NCBI GenBank assembly: GCA_002914845.1
Contig: JXTC01000491.1
Span: forward strand, 121,291 to 185,290
Origin: Trema orientale
Lineage: Eukaryota > Streptophyta > Magnoliopsida > Rosales > Cannabaceae
Length of the DNA stretch: 64,000 bases
Direction: 5' to 3'
The position numbers and the translations under genes were made by a program. Below the pieces are notes generated by a model. It searched no databases, had not been told where the DNA came from, and saw only the letters and a list, made by a program, of their open reading frames with translations. Positions 47,642-58,395 of this stretch are shown here, piece after piece; within the stretch, counting starts at the first letter, position 1; each line of letters begins with the position of its first letter.

Positions 47642-49261
47642 TGTTAGGTCCAAAAGTTTAGCATTCTAAATGGCAAAGTTTTGAGAACTTAAGTTGACAA
47701 AAAATATGGAGATGTTGTTATAACAAGTCTGAAGTTGTTGCAATAAGTATTATTTTTGCAACAACAAAACCTGCGTTTTTCATTATATGGAAACCTTCCA
47801 GAAAGTGTTTATATGAGTTTTGTTTTCATATTTGATGATTCTGATGATTATGTTAGTAAAATATAAATGGAATTTCGTGTACAGCTGTTCAGTATGAATA
47901 TGATATTTATCCTATCAATTTTCAATCAATTCCTTTTATATTTACCATATATATCACCAATTATTTTCTCATTCTTTTATCCTTGATTGATATCTGATTG
48001 TCTCTTATTAATCAATGAATTCATAAGGATTTTCGTCCTTAAATGAAGCTGGATATTTGCTCATCAATTAATTAATTTTTTATAAGTTAATTGATTTGAT
48101 TTGCAGATTTGTTGTGATCAGATTTACTGATCTGTTGCAACAACTTCAGATATGTATAGAATAATTGGTTAATTTTCTTAAATCTTAGTATTTGATTGAT
48201 ATTGATTGAGATATGCTTTTCGAGGTTAATTATCAATCTTTGGCAGGTTAATTAAAGATTTTCAATTGGTCAAATCGTGTCCAAATCATATCCAATGAGC
48301 AATCTTGAATCTAGACATTTTTCTAATTATTATTCAGAAAGTTGTTGTAACAACTTTGATTTTATTATTAATTCCTTCTTTATTTGATTTTATTGTTCAG
48401 AAAGTTGTTGTAACAATATTTTTGGAAAGATTTTGATTTTATTATTAATTCCTTCTTTATTTGATTTCAACCAATTCACATTGCTATGGACGTCGAAAGG
48501 AGCTGAAATTCACCTATAAAAGCTCTACTACTCCAAAGAATTTTGGTGTGCACTTCAGAGAGAAAAATTGATTGTAATAGAGTTTTTATTTTGTGCTCAA
48601 ACTATGAGAAAAAGAGAGCTTCTATGAAAGAATTTTGGGAGTTTGTTTTTGTGAGAGCTTTAAATGTTCTTAGAGTGATTAGCTCTAGGAAAATCACTTG
48701 ATATTGTAAAAGCCCTTCAAGAAAAGGGCTGAGTATCTTCGGGACAAGATAGATTCTAGTGCATAAGAGGGAAGTCTAGTGTGTAGAACTAAAAGCACAC
48801 CATAGCGGAGAAGATTGATCAAGCTATTGAAGGGAGTTCAAGAGCTTGGAGTCAAGTAAGACGAGTAGAGCTCGCTGAATGTATTGAGAGAAGAATCAAA
48901 CATGGTGCATCAAGATATGAAGGAGTCTTTCTTGTTTAAGTTATTAGTATTTGTACTTTAAAAATTTCTACTAATACGTTTCTTTCTCTGGGCTTGGCTC
49001 CATGAAGTAGGTTATTGAAAAATGGTCAAACCATGTAAAAATCTTGGGTGTCATTTATTTCTTTTAATTTCATTATTGTGATTGTTTTTGTCTATAGTAT
49101 ACATTTAACTTTAGTGTTGCAACAGCAACAATACAATCCATTGTTGTAATAGCAACAGACTTTATCTCATTGTTGCAATAACAATGACAACCAGTTTTTA
49201 TATTTGTTTATTTTGAATAATAAATCAAAAAATTAGTATACATGCAATCTTGGATCTTTGA
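47642..49261 (+). repeat. LTR related to the 39.7-46.1 kb element, probably solo
   Basis: The part 48820-49060 matches the other family LTR in order: AGGGAGTTCAAG, a GATTAGT-like stretch, GGAGTCTTTCTTG, CTACTAATACGTTTCTTTCTCTGGGCTTGGC and the GTGTCA segment. The left end TGTTAGGTCC follows GATAG, and GATAG recurs at 49262-49266. The base pair before it is GA instead of CA, so the right edge is tentative. It carries at least five exact TGTTRYAACA words. Confidence 0.6.
48335..48470. repeat. Imperfect direct duplication inside the LTR
   Basis: CAGAAAGTTGTTGTAACAA occurs at 48335 and again at 48398, each followed by TTTTATTATTAATTCCTTCT, the second copy after an extra 14 or so bases. The unit is about 63-77 bases. 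Confidence 0.8.
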
Positions 49262-50180
49262 GATAGTAATAGGTATTTTCCTTTAATTTGTAATAAGTGG
49301 AGGTCATTAGTTAAGCCCCACTTTTTGGGAAAAAAATCCACTTATATATACGAGAACTCCCCACGGTCGGACAAGGGTGCTACTGGCCATTCAATTATTT
49401 TCAAAATGCATAGAATTTTTATATAAAATTAGCCTATAGCTCCCGAGAATTATTCAAAAAATAACTTGCCCCCCAAAATTATTTGCAATTTGACTTGCTC
49501 CAAAATATTTGTAAAAAAGTTAGTATCCCCCCCCCCCCCCCCCTCCAAAAAAAAAGAAAAGAAAATGGTCGGCTTACCCATTAGTCTATTTTAATGAACT
49601 TTTACTTATTAATAACATAATTTAAAGTACCAAATTAAATAAAAATTATTACTCATCCCTTGCCCCATGCCCATGAAACTTAAGCCCCCTCATATATCTC
49701 ACATTATCTTCTTCCTTTATTCCATTTATAAGGTTTAACTCACTCAAGTACTCTTGTTACGGATCTCTAATATCTCTCAAGATTATGAAGTGAAAAAAAA
49801 AATAAGAGTATTTATAAGAAGTGTCTCCTTTTTTTCTAGATCAATTTAAAAAATGTCTGTTTTTTATACCTATTTAATAAATAGCCATTTTATAATTTTA
49901 TTTTGATAAATAGTCATTTTCCAGTTGATCTATTTTTTGAAAAATAAATCAATTTTATACAAAATAAATCAATTTTATTTGAAATAAATCAATATATTTT
50001 GATCCATTAAATATGATAAACAATCAATTTTCAAATAAGTTTCAAAATTCAGCTATTGTTTAATGGTATTTTTAAAAATGACCATCTTTAAAATAGTGAT
50101 ATAACATTAGACCATTTGACTTAAAAGCCCAAAAGATAAGGGGATTTGTAGCAAAATAATCAGAGTTTTAGCCCATTTTA
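49262..50180. other. Intergenic, no gene seen; poly-C run
   Basis: AT-rich stretch containing a run of about 17 C at 49527-49543, followed by an A-rich stretch. No gene signal. Confidence 0.5.
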
Positions 50181-51781
50181 AGTAAATATATGTTTTTCAA
50201 ATTCTACATCAAAATGACCGTATATCAATAAATTGTCCATTTTCAAATTCAATATCAAAACTATAAAAATCTTGATTTTTATTAAGGGTACTTTGGTCTT
50301 TTCATGAAATAGGGATTTAAAATTAATTAAATTGGCTGGAAATTGACTTAAATTTGAGTTAGGCCAAAGTGAAAAAAATTTATTGAAGGTGGGATTAAAT
50401 TTGGATTTATAAGGACTTAATTGAAGAAGAAATTTGAAACTTAGGTTCAAAGGGTGATTTTAAAAAGATGGGTCACCAGCCCATAAAGGACACGTGTCAA
50501 AAGCAAAATCCCTAAATTAATAAAATCACAAAATTTTCCCCAAAATTCTCTTCTCCCTCATGTGAACTTAGCCCATTCGAAAACCTTTCTTTATAGCCTT
50601 CCCCAGTCGTCGCCGGCGCCGACCCAAGCCCGAGCTCCGGCTAAAGATGTTTGGGTTATTATTTACGAAAAATGTGACAAAATCAAAGATGAGCGGAAGC
50701 ATGGAAAACAAAAATTTTTACCGGATTATAATTTTTCATAAAACCTTTTATGATCTTTATTATGATCTAAATACATACAAGAGCTTGCGTACCTCAACCA
50801 ATGAGTCTTCCTTCCTGTGCACTAAACTTATAATTGTAGAGATGAGTGGGCAACTCGATCTTGATCAACCCCCAAGTGAGAATCCAAGAACTCCAATGGC
50901 CTCCAATGATAGCTCTAAGAATTTCTCTCTCTCACTTTCCTCTTAGTTTTCTGTGCAGGCGTCAAACTAATGTTTCAATCAAAACTGAATCAACCCACAA
51001 CAATGTGTTAGAGGATTCTTATATAAACTCCTCCCTTAAGGTGGAATTTCAGCCAGCCCTAGGGGCCTTAGGGCTGGCCAAAATTCATTGCTCTAAGGAG
51101 CAGTGTGGTGGCCCCGATGGCCTACCTTTTTATCCGGCCTTTTTCTCCTTTTTGTATATTTGCACATTAAACTGTTTGAGCCTAATTGAACTCATGCAAC
51201 CTAAGATGTTGGTATAAGTTGAGGACCCAAATGGACCTATTTAATTCAGTCTCCAATAGACAATGGCCCAGTTATAATTAACTCTTAATACAAGTGAACT
51301 TGTACTATTAGCTATGGACTTATTCTACTAAAGGTCCAAACTGCACTCTTGAATTAAATAAATATCATAAGATACTTTATAATTAAAATTATATCCATTA
51401 GATAATTAACATATGCATGTGTATCCTCACATAAATACCGATAATTGGAGTTAGGTAAAATTACTATTTTGTCCCTCCAATTATATCTTTCAATTCCTTG
51501 ATACAAGACTATATCTAGACCAGACTTACAAAAAGTCTTTAATTAATAAAATATCCCATTTTATTAATTATTTTTCTAAGACTTAATTCATCTAAGTTCC
51601 TATAGCTCCTCAGGGCGGTATTTACTTCTTTACATAATAGAGTTGTGGAATCTATTTCTATAAGCATATGTTCCTAATGCCTATAATAGTGCACTACCAA
51701 AATATCAGGATCTAGATCGTTAATTTCTTGATCCGTACCTTTTAACATCTCAAATAATACAAATTATTAACACGAGTTCAT

Positions 51782-52481
51782 GGGAAAATATATTAAAAGA
51801 GAAAGAAAAAGAAGAGACACCCAGTTAAAAGCGGGCATAAACCTAACCTCTCAGGACAAAGAAACAGAAAAGAGAGATAAAATCAGCGAAACCGATAATT
51901 AGGCTTCGCAATACAATCGTCGTAAACAAAAGATGAAATAAAAGATGGAACAGACCACCACCAAGTGGAACAAACAAAGGAAGGAGCACGAGAAGCTAAA
52001 GAATCAGCTACACGATTATCCTCGCGATAGATATGAGTAACCACAAAATCTATATTAGTAATGTACCCAAATGCTCTACACCAAGCTGATCTCCAACGGA
52101 AAGGAACTTTAAGAGAATGAGCCAAAAGAAGAGAAACTACGTAGACTGAATTACTCTTTAACTAGAAATCAAGGAACAAATGTGACGAGCCTTCTACCGA
52201 GGAATGACGGAAACAATAGCAAGACAGAAGTTGAAAGCCTCGCCTCATCAAAGAAGATGCAGTAGGAAGCTAATCATAAAGAGTCCTCCAAAGTAAAACC
52301 AATCTCGAAGGAGAGATGAAAGAAGACCAGATCTGCTTTTCCCAAGAGCAAACGACTGGAGAATCAGAAAGAGAAACATAAGTATTAGAGCAGGTAACCC
52401 TACCATCTAAAAAACCCATCTAGTACAAGGTATCCAGGCCATCTAAAATCACATTTGTCGAGGTTCGCTGGAAAAAAAAAA
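51782..52481 (-). mobile_element. 5'-truncated LINE fragment inside the copia LTR
   Basis: A 700-base insert flanked by the 13-base direct repeat AACACGAGTTCAT (51769-51781 and 52482-52494), the variable long duplication expected of LINE insertion. It encodes LINE C-terminal domains on the minus strand. An A run of about 11 bases sits at the right end of the plus strand, that is, as a T run at the 5' end of the LINE sense. Confidence 0.85.
51883..52408 (-). pseudogene. LINE reverse-transcriptase zinc-binding and RNase H remnants
   Basis: In one frame on the minus strand: QIWSSFISPSRLVLLWRTLYD, then RRGFQLLSCYCFRHSS and HLFLDF, the zf-RVT region. It joins directly to YVVSLLLAHSLKVPFRWRSA and the RNase H end FVVTHIYREDNRVADSLAS. 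In intact plant LINEs these are separated by a longer segment, so an internal deletion lies near 52145. Two TAG codons interrupt the frame. Confidence 0.8.
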
Positions 52482-54998
52482 AACACGAGTTCATCACCTA
52501 TTTCAGAATTAAAAAAATATATGTTAATCATCTAGTTTGTGAGAATATGTTCTTGTCAACGGCACTCATTATAAGAACATATTTTACATTATCTATGTTC
52601 AATATTTATACATTAAGTTTTTTTGCACATGGTCACACCAATATAGATTAAGACACACTATAAATGCACAAAGCCTTGCAACACGATCCAAGAGAAGTAT
52701 CCAGCTTTTCTTATTAGTTGTGAACAATCTTATTTTATTTAATTAGAAAAAATATATCTTAACTTTAATAAACAACTTTATTAAAATATTTCTCTAATAA
52801 ATAAATCATGGAACCTTTATAACATTTACTACTGTACCAATAATCAAAATATTATCAAAATACTATGCATGAATTATGACTTTATTAAATATCTAAAATA
52901 TTCAATAAATCTCAATAAATAATAAATACTTTTTGGGCATAATCCTAACAAGACACTCCTTATCGATGGGCGAACAAGTGTCGCTGCCCACCGCCGGTGA
53001 TCGTGTGGTCAAGTGCGAGGTAAAGGGACACGAAGTCGTGCCCAACAAATGGCCGAAATCCGTCGCTCCAGCCACCGTGCACCGCCATCAGCCACCATCG
53101 CTGGCCCAGATCTCCTCCCAACGTTGGACCTGACAAGTTCTAGCCATGGGTTACTGGATATTTGGCTCTAGTGAGTGTTTGACCATTTTTGGCCCTTTTG
53201 TAACAAAATAGTGGCATTTATATAATTATTTTTATGAACCTCAAGTGGTGATGATGAAACTTTGTGGAATGATTGTATGGTTTAAGACATGATAATGAGT
53301 GGCTGTTTGGTGTAGAATGGACAATTGGATTGTGAGAAAATCATATTTGAAATGTGGCATTTATGAAATTATTTTCAAAAAGAGATATTTTTGTAATTTT
53401 TAGAATTAGTTGCTAATAAGACCCAAATTTAGGCTCGGGGCCTCGAAACTGAATTTGAACTTCGAATTTGGACTAAGTAAGGTTCAGAGATAAGTTTTGA
53501 TATATAGCATCGACATGTTTCGATGTGGCATGAAATCTGAGACTCAAGGCTTGAGATTTTGCCTCGTTTTGCATGTCGCAGGCCGGGTTTTGGCCCGGAC
53601 CTAAATTACTCGAATTATATATCTAACCTAATTATTTTGGACGCTAGAAATTCCATGGTGACATCCGTTTCTGAATTTGAGGCTTCGTTGGAAAAATCAC
53701 CCCTCCAAGTGAGCTTACGGGATTCCCGAAACGACCTCTCGAGCACCCAAGTGACCTACAGAAGATTCTACGAGCGCTGATAGTTTGGCGTGGCTATCAA
53801 GGCAAGGTAGGGGTTCAATTACGTAGTTTTATACTTATTTTGTTTTAAAATGTGCACTATGACCTATTTATGAAAAATTATCGATTTTCATGAATTCAAT
53901 TGATTTGATTGGATATTTGATGAATTTATGAACCGTTGAGACCTATTGGATTGTTTTGGGATTGGACTATATGATTTTTATGCAGGTTTCAAAATTATGG
54001 TTTTGGGAAAATAGAGCCGTTATACTACTCGATTTTTAGTAAATCCCAGAATTATACCAAATGAGTTTTAAAGCATAATTTTTTTGATATACTTGATACA
54101 TAGTTATTACACACTCTATGACATATTCTACCTACTATAGGATGACACACTTTGAGTTCTATTATTGTATCATAGTATTTTAGATCACTGGTGAGTTGCT
54201 ACAGTACTAAGTGAGAGTCCTAGGCCCCTGCACAAGTTTTGTTGACACACCTCCGAGTTGTATCAGGATGCTGGGTACCTCTAACAAAGGGGTATTACAA
54301 GACTGTGATAAGAGGATAAGAACTCATTCATATACCAGGTTGATTTATAATATGTACAACTATGTGGCTTTGGTTTTGATTTTGATTATGTGATTACTCT
54401 TGATCTCGATTATTTTGCAAACTCGATTTATAAATGGATTTGGAAAGGTACTAGCAATGTAGGTTTGAAAAGTTGCATCCATTCCAAAAAGGTAATTGAA
54501 TTATTACTAAGTGTGTGAATACTCACTTCCTATCTTTTCCCCTCTCATGTGATGTGCAGTGTGACTTGGGCAACTCTAAAGCGGAATGATTGGGATAGGA
54601 AGCTTGTTACTAGTTTAGTAGTTGATTACTACTTAATAACTCTTATTTTAGATTTGTAATAACGCTTTTAGGCTCATATCATAGATTTCGCTTGTATTAC
54701 TTATTATGCCTATTTATGATGATGATAATGATGTATGGATATGTTTTATGAATATTATTAACAGTCTAGTAGTGATCACAAAACTATGAGCATTTACAAT
54801 TTGAATTATTTTTATAAACTTTTATAGAAAATATCATTTTAAAACTAGTTATCGTTTTTCTGAAAAATTAAAGTTTCTATATTTTTTTAAAACAACTTAT
54901 GAATTTTTACTTGTGAAATTCCTCTTTTGCCACTGGCCTAGGTTTTGGGTCGTGACAAAAATAACTTGCTCAGTACATAAACTAGAGCTGGTATATAA

Positions 54999-55614
54999 GG
55001 CCCCTTTATGATTGCTTTTAGATTCTGCTTTTAGCTTTTAAAAGCAGTTAGAGAAAAAATATGGAAGGGGAGGCACTTGGTAAGTTATTACTTTTAGTTA
55101 GCAGATTTTAAAAGTTGTTGTGTAATCGTTATTTTAAACAGAATTTGAGAAGTATGGTAAGAATTGCTATTCAAAGCTAATTTTTTTGTTATAATACAAA
55201 TTATCTAAAGTAACATTTTACAGCACACACAATGTATAGGACTAGTTTCGTATTACTATGCTACGCTGCAGTTGTATTGTAAGCAAGAAGCAGCTATGAA
55301 AAAAAAAAGTTTAGGCATTTGGTAAAATTTAATATACAAAATTGTTGTACTGTTTAAAAGCAGCATCTAGTATTTGGTATACACTATGTGTGCTAAAATA
55401 TTATTTTAGATAATTGTATTATAACAGTAGAATCATCTTTGAAAAATAACATGTACCCTACTTTTCAAATTCTGCTTAAAACAGTAGTTATACAATAACT
55501 TTTAAAATCTGTTGACCAAAAGCAGTTTCTTGCGAAATACTTGCCTCTCCCTTTTTTTCTCTAATCACTTTTAAAAACTAAAAGCATAACCTAGAAGTAA
55601 TTCCAAACAGAGTT
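54999..55614. mobile_element. Tourist-like MITE with long inverted repeats
   Basis: A 616-base element whose two halves are diverged inverted repeats over about 250 bases each (TTGCTTTTAG..., GCAGATTTTAAAAGTTGTTGT against AACAGATTTTAAAAGTTATTGT on the other strand). It is flanked by TAA on both sides (54996-54998 and 55615-55617). GGCCCC...-type ends and a TAA duplication fit PIF/Harbinger. It has no coding capacity. Confidence 0.7.
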
Positions 55615-55617
55615 TAA

Positions 55618-58395
55618 GTTGATATGCCATACTAGAAGCTTTAACTATAAAAAGAGAAAAATAAACATCTATTAAAACAAAGTATTAAAAAAAATACTTT
55701 AATTTTTCAAAAATAAGTATATTATACAACTTTCCCCCTTTTTTTGAGTTTTTAAATATATTAAAAAACTTCCATTTTTCTAAAAAAAAAAACTACGACT
55801 TTTCTATAAGTTGATAATGAAGCTATTATGCAAACGCTTTCAAAGCAAATAACTCAACATTTTATCGTTAGTAATTCTACTTGAATTGCCTGTTGTTGTT
55901 GCCCGTGGTGTAAAATCGTGACTTTGTTATGGTGGGAAGCAATTTGAGATATAGAAGTATTCTTTTGTCACTTTAGAAAACAGAAATGTAAATGCCTAAA
56001 AAAAGTTAATTACAATGTAAAAATTTTGTAATTTATCTCTTTTTTTTTAGTTGATCATTATCAATTTTGACCCTCTTTTAATACATGTGATGAAAAAATG
56101 GACAACTTATAAACTATTTACAACAGTAAGACTTTTATTGCCATGTCATTTAATGAATATTTCGGAGTTCCAAAATTAACCCTGACTCGACCTTAGTCGA
56201 AAATTTTTGACCAAGTCGAAAAATTCAAAAGTGACGGAGGCGGTGTTGGGAAGACGGCCGACTATATTTGACTGGGGTCGAAATTTTTTGACTACGGTTG
56301 AACGCCAGTCGAATGCCGACCCCAGTCGAAAATGTTCGACCGGGGTCGAAATTTTCTGGCCACCGGTTGAAAAATGATCGGAACAACTGGGAGAAGTGGC
56401 CGAACACGGTCGAAATTTTTCGACCCTAGTCGAGTGGAGGCGCCGCCACCGGGGTCAGAATTGGGACCAGTGGTGGTGGCTAAAGTAGTTTGAAGTTTGT
56501 TGAATAAATAGGATATCCAATTAATTTTGTATGTGTGACATGACAATTGGGGTTAGTTTTGAAAATATTAATGAGTAAGTCTTATTTTTTATTACAAAGA
56601 TTTAGTAAACCCCTTAAGTGTAAATCCCCAATTTACATACCCCTACTTATTGTTAGTATTGTATTTCATTTGCGTAGTTTTAGGTTGGACATGCTGTTAG
56701 TAGGTTGTTATAAGTAAATCTTGTATCACATATAATAATTGTTTGTCCAATTCAATTTAAAACAATTATGAAAAGAAAATACTTTTAAAAACAATAGATG
56801 AGTCGTAAATTCAATCCTTAAGACAAAATCAATGTTGTCTATCAACCAGTACTGAAATTAATTCAGGAAATCGAAGACAGGTTCAATGATGAAATCCACA
56901 TTACCACTTAAAATTCAGAGTTCGGTTTAAAAAAACATGAAAATAAAAGCTTTTAGCAGGTGACAGTAAAGTTCTAGAGCCTGAAGATAAAAAGGTTAAA
57001 ACTAATTTCTTTTTCAAATAGAGAAAGTCATTTATCAAGTATAATACTGAATTTTCAAAACATTCACTAAAAGAAAGTCTTTTAATTTTCCCTGAAAATA
57101 ATTAATAATAGATATATTTCGCGACATTCCTCCTCAATAACGGGTCAAAAGTTATCCCAGCCTCTTCTTAGGTGCTGGGTAGAGAAAACAGGAGTACTAC
57201 TACTGATTTGAGTCAAAATGACATTTTTTTAACCACTTTTCAGGTGACCTTTTCAAAGAATGGTTTTTCTATTTATGATCAAACCCTAACTAAAATATTA
57301 GGTCAATTTATGACCAAAACAATAGATCTAGTTAGAATAATGTTAGACACTCATAATTTACACAATTCGCATCAAATAAAGTGACATGATCTCCAAACAC
57401 ACTTTAGTTCAAAGAGACCACATTATTTAATTTTTAAGGTTAAAAATCACATCATATCATTTAGTGCAAATTTTTGGTTTAAAAAATTACCATATCCCTA
57501 GCATCCCTAGCTTTACTCGGTCATGACCATAAATAAAATGACCACTACTGAAAACATCACCATGAAATTCACATTAAAAATATTATTTTACCTCGAAATG
57601 ATCGTATCATGTCCACCCAAATGATCCTATCATGTCCACCCAAAAGGAATTGTTCAATAATGGATAGTTGGTAAAATGTCAAATTTCAACTTTTTGGTCC
57701 CCGCATGGTAGAGTTTAAAGTTAAAAAGAATCGAAATGAAACTTGCTGAGAATCATTTGCTAATGACTTGCTTGGCAAAATTTTGTAATTTGTGCTTTTG
57801 GTTTTCTAAAATAAAAAGAAAGGTGTAGATGTCCCCAAGATTTTGTTTGACATAATCTTATTCATCCATTTCACTTTTACAGACAAAAAATACAAATGTT
57901 GCTTCCCAAGTCAGTAAATCTCGGTGTAATCAGTAGACAATTACTCTTATTACTGAATGCTCGCACAGCGAGACTAAAATCATAGAATGTCCATGTTGTA
58001 AGTCTTTGCAGTTCTCTAGTCCAATAAGACGGAAAATGATAACAAGAAAAGAGCACCAATTCAGCCAGAGAAATTGAATAGCAAAAGGTTCAGCCCCAAA
58101 GAAATCTTACTGGAGGATTTTATGTACATAATCATCATTTGGGTATCTCTATGTATATCATTCCATCCATATCTGCCTTTAATTGCAGGCAAGGGTAGTA
58201 ATCAGTAACTGTTGCATGAGAAAACTATGTACCAGGTTCAAAGATGATGCCCAGTCTAACCTATATCATATTCTATATAAGATGTGAACTTTCCTGGGAA
58301 AAAGTGGGATAAGAAAAGAGGAGCTTTGGAAATTAAACTGTTGGTACAGAAAGGGCAGCAGGAATATCTATGCATTATACCAAGATGATGCCTAC
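55618..58395. other. Intergenic, no further gene seen
   Basis: Apart from the TCGA dyad cluster this is AT-rich intergenic sequence. The segment from about 57880 to 58395 is probably the 3' untranslated region of the minus-strand gene that ends at 58396. Confidence 0.5.
56194..56440. repeat. Cluster of 16-base TCGA dyads
   Basis: Near-palindromes of the form GTCGAAAWTTTTCGAC occur at 56196-56211, 56277-56292, 56325-56340 and 56409-56424, with partial copies between, such as GGGGTCGAAATTTTCTGG at 56343. The region is richer in CpG than its surroundings. The long minus-strand frame across it shows no domain. Confidence 0.8.

Larger units (their letters stand above)
50648..52950 (-). repeat. 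Ty1-copia LTR nested in the gypsy LTR
   Basis: On the minus strand it begins TGTTAGGATTATGCCC (52950). It shares phrases with the solo LTR at 33185-34932 (CTAAAGG...CCAA...CTGCACTCTT), so it belongs to a related copia family. Without the LINE insert it is about 1.6 kb. The left edge is set by a TG at 50648; flanks AAAGA and AGACA do not form a clean duplication. Confidence 0.6.
50181..54957 (+). repeat. Ty3-gypsy LTR split by a nested copia LTR
   Basis: The right part (53430-54957) matches the LTR at 21234-22797 and ends GGGTCGTGACA. The left part (to 50647) has a CTTTATAGCC-type promoter region and a pyrimidine- and GC-rich leader with GCCGGCG words. That continues in style at 52951 (CCCACCGCCGGTGATCG) once the insert is removed. 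No primer site follows 54957, so it appears to be a solo LTR. The left edge is not resolved. Confidence 0.6.

Noticed and set aside
52933..53133. 66-codon GC-rich plus-strand frame as a gene
   Set aside because: It crosses the junction between the copia LTR and the resumed gypsy LTR leader and has no domain.
49455..54972. Shared word CAAAAATAACTTGC near 49455 and at 54956 as a long target duplication
   Set aside because: Gypsy integrases make 5-bp duplications and the left copy is not followed by a TG LTR start, so the match is more likely chance or an unrelated repeat.
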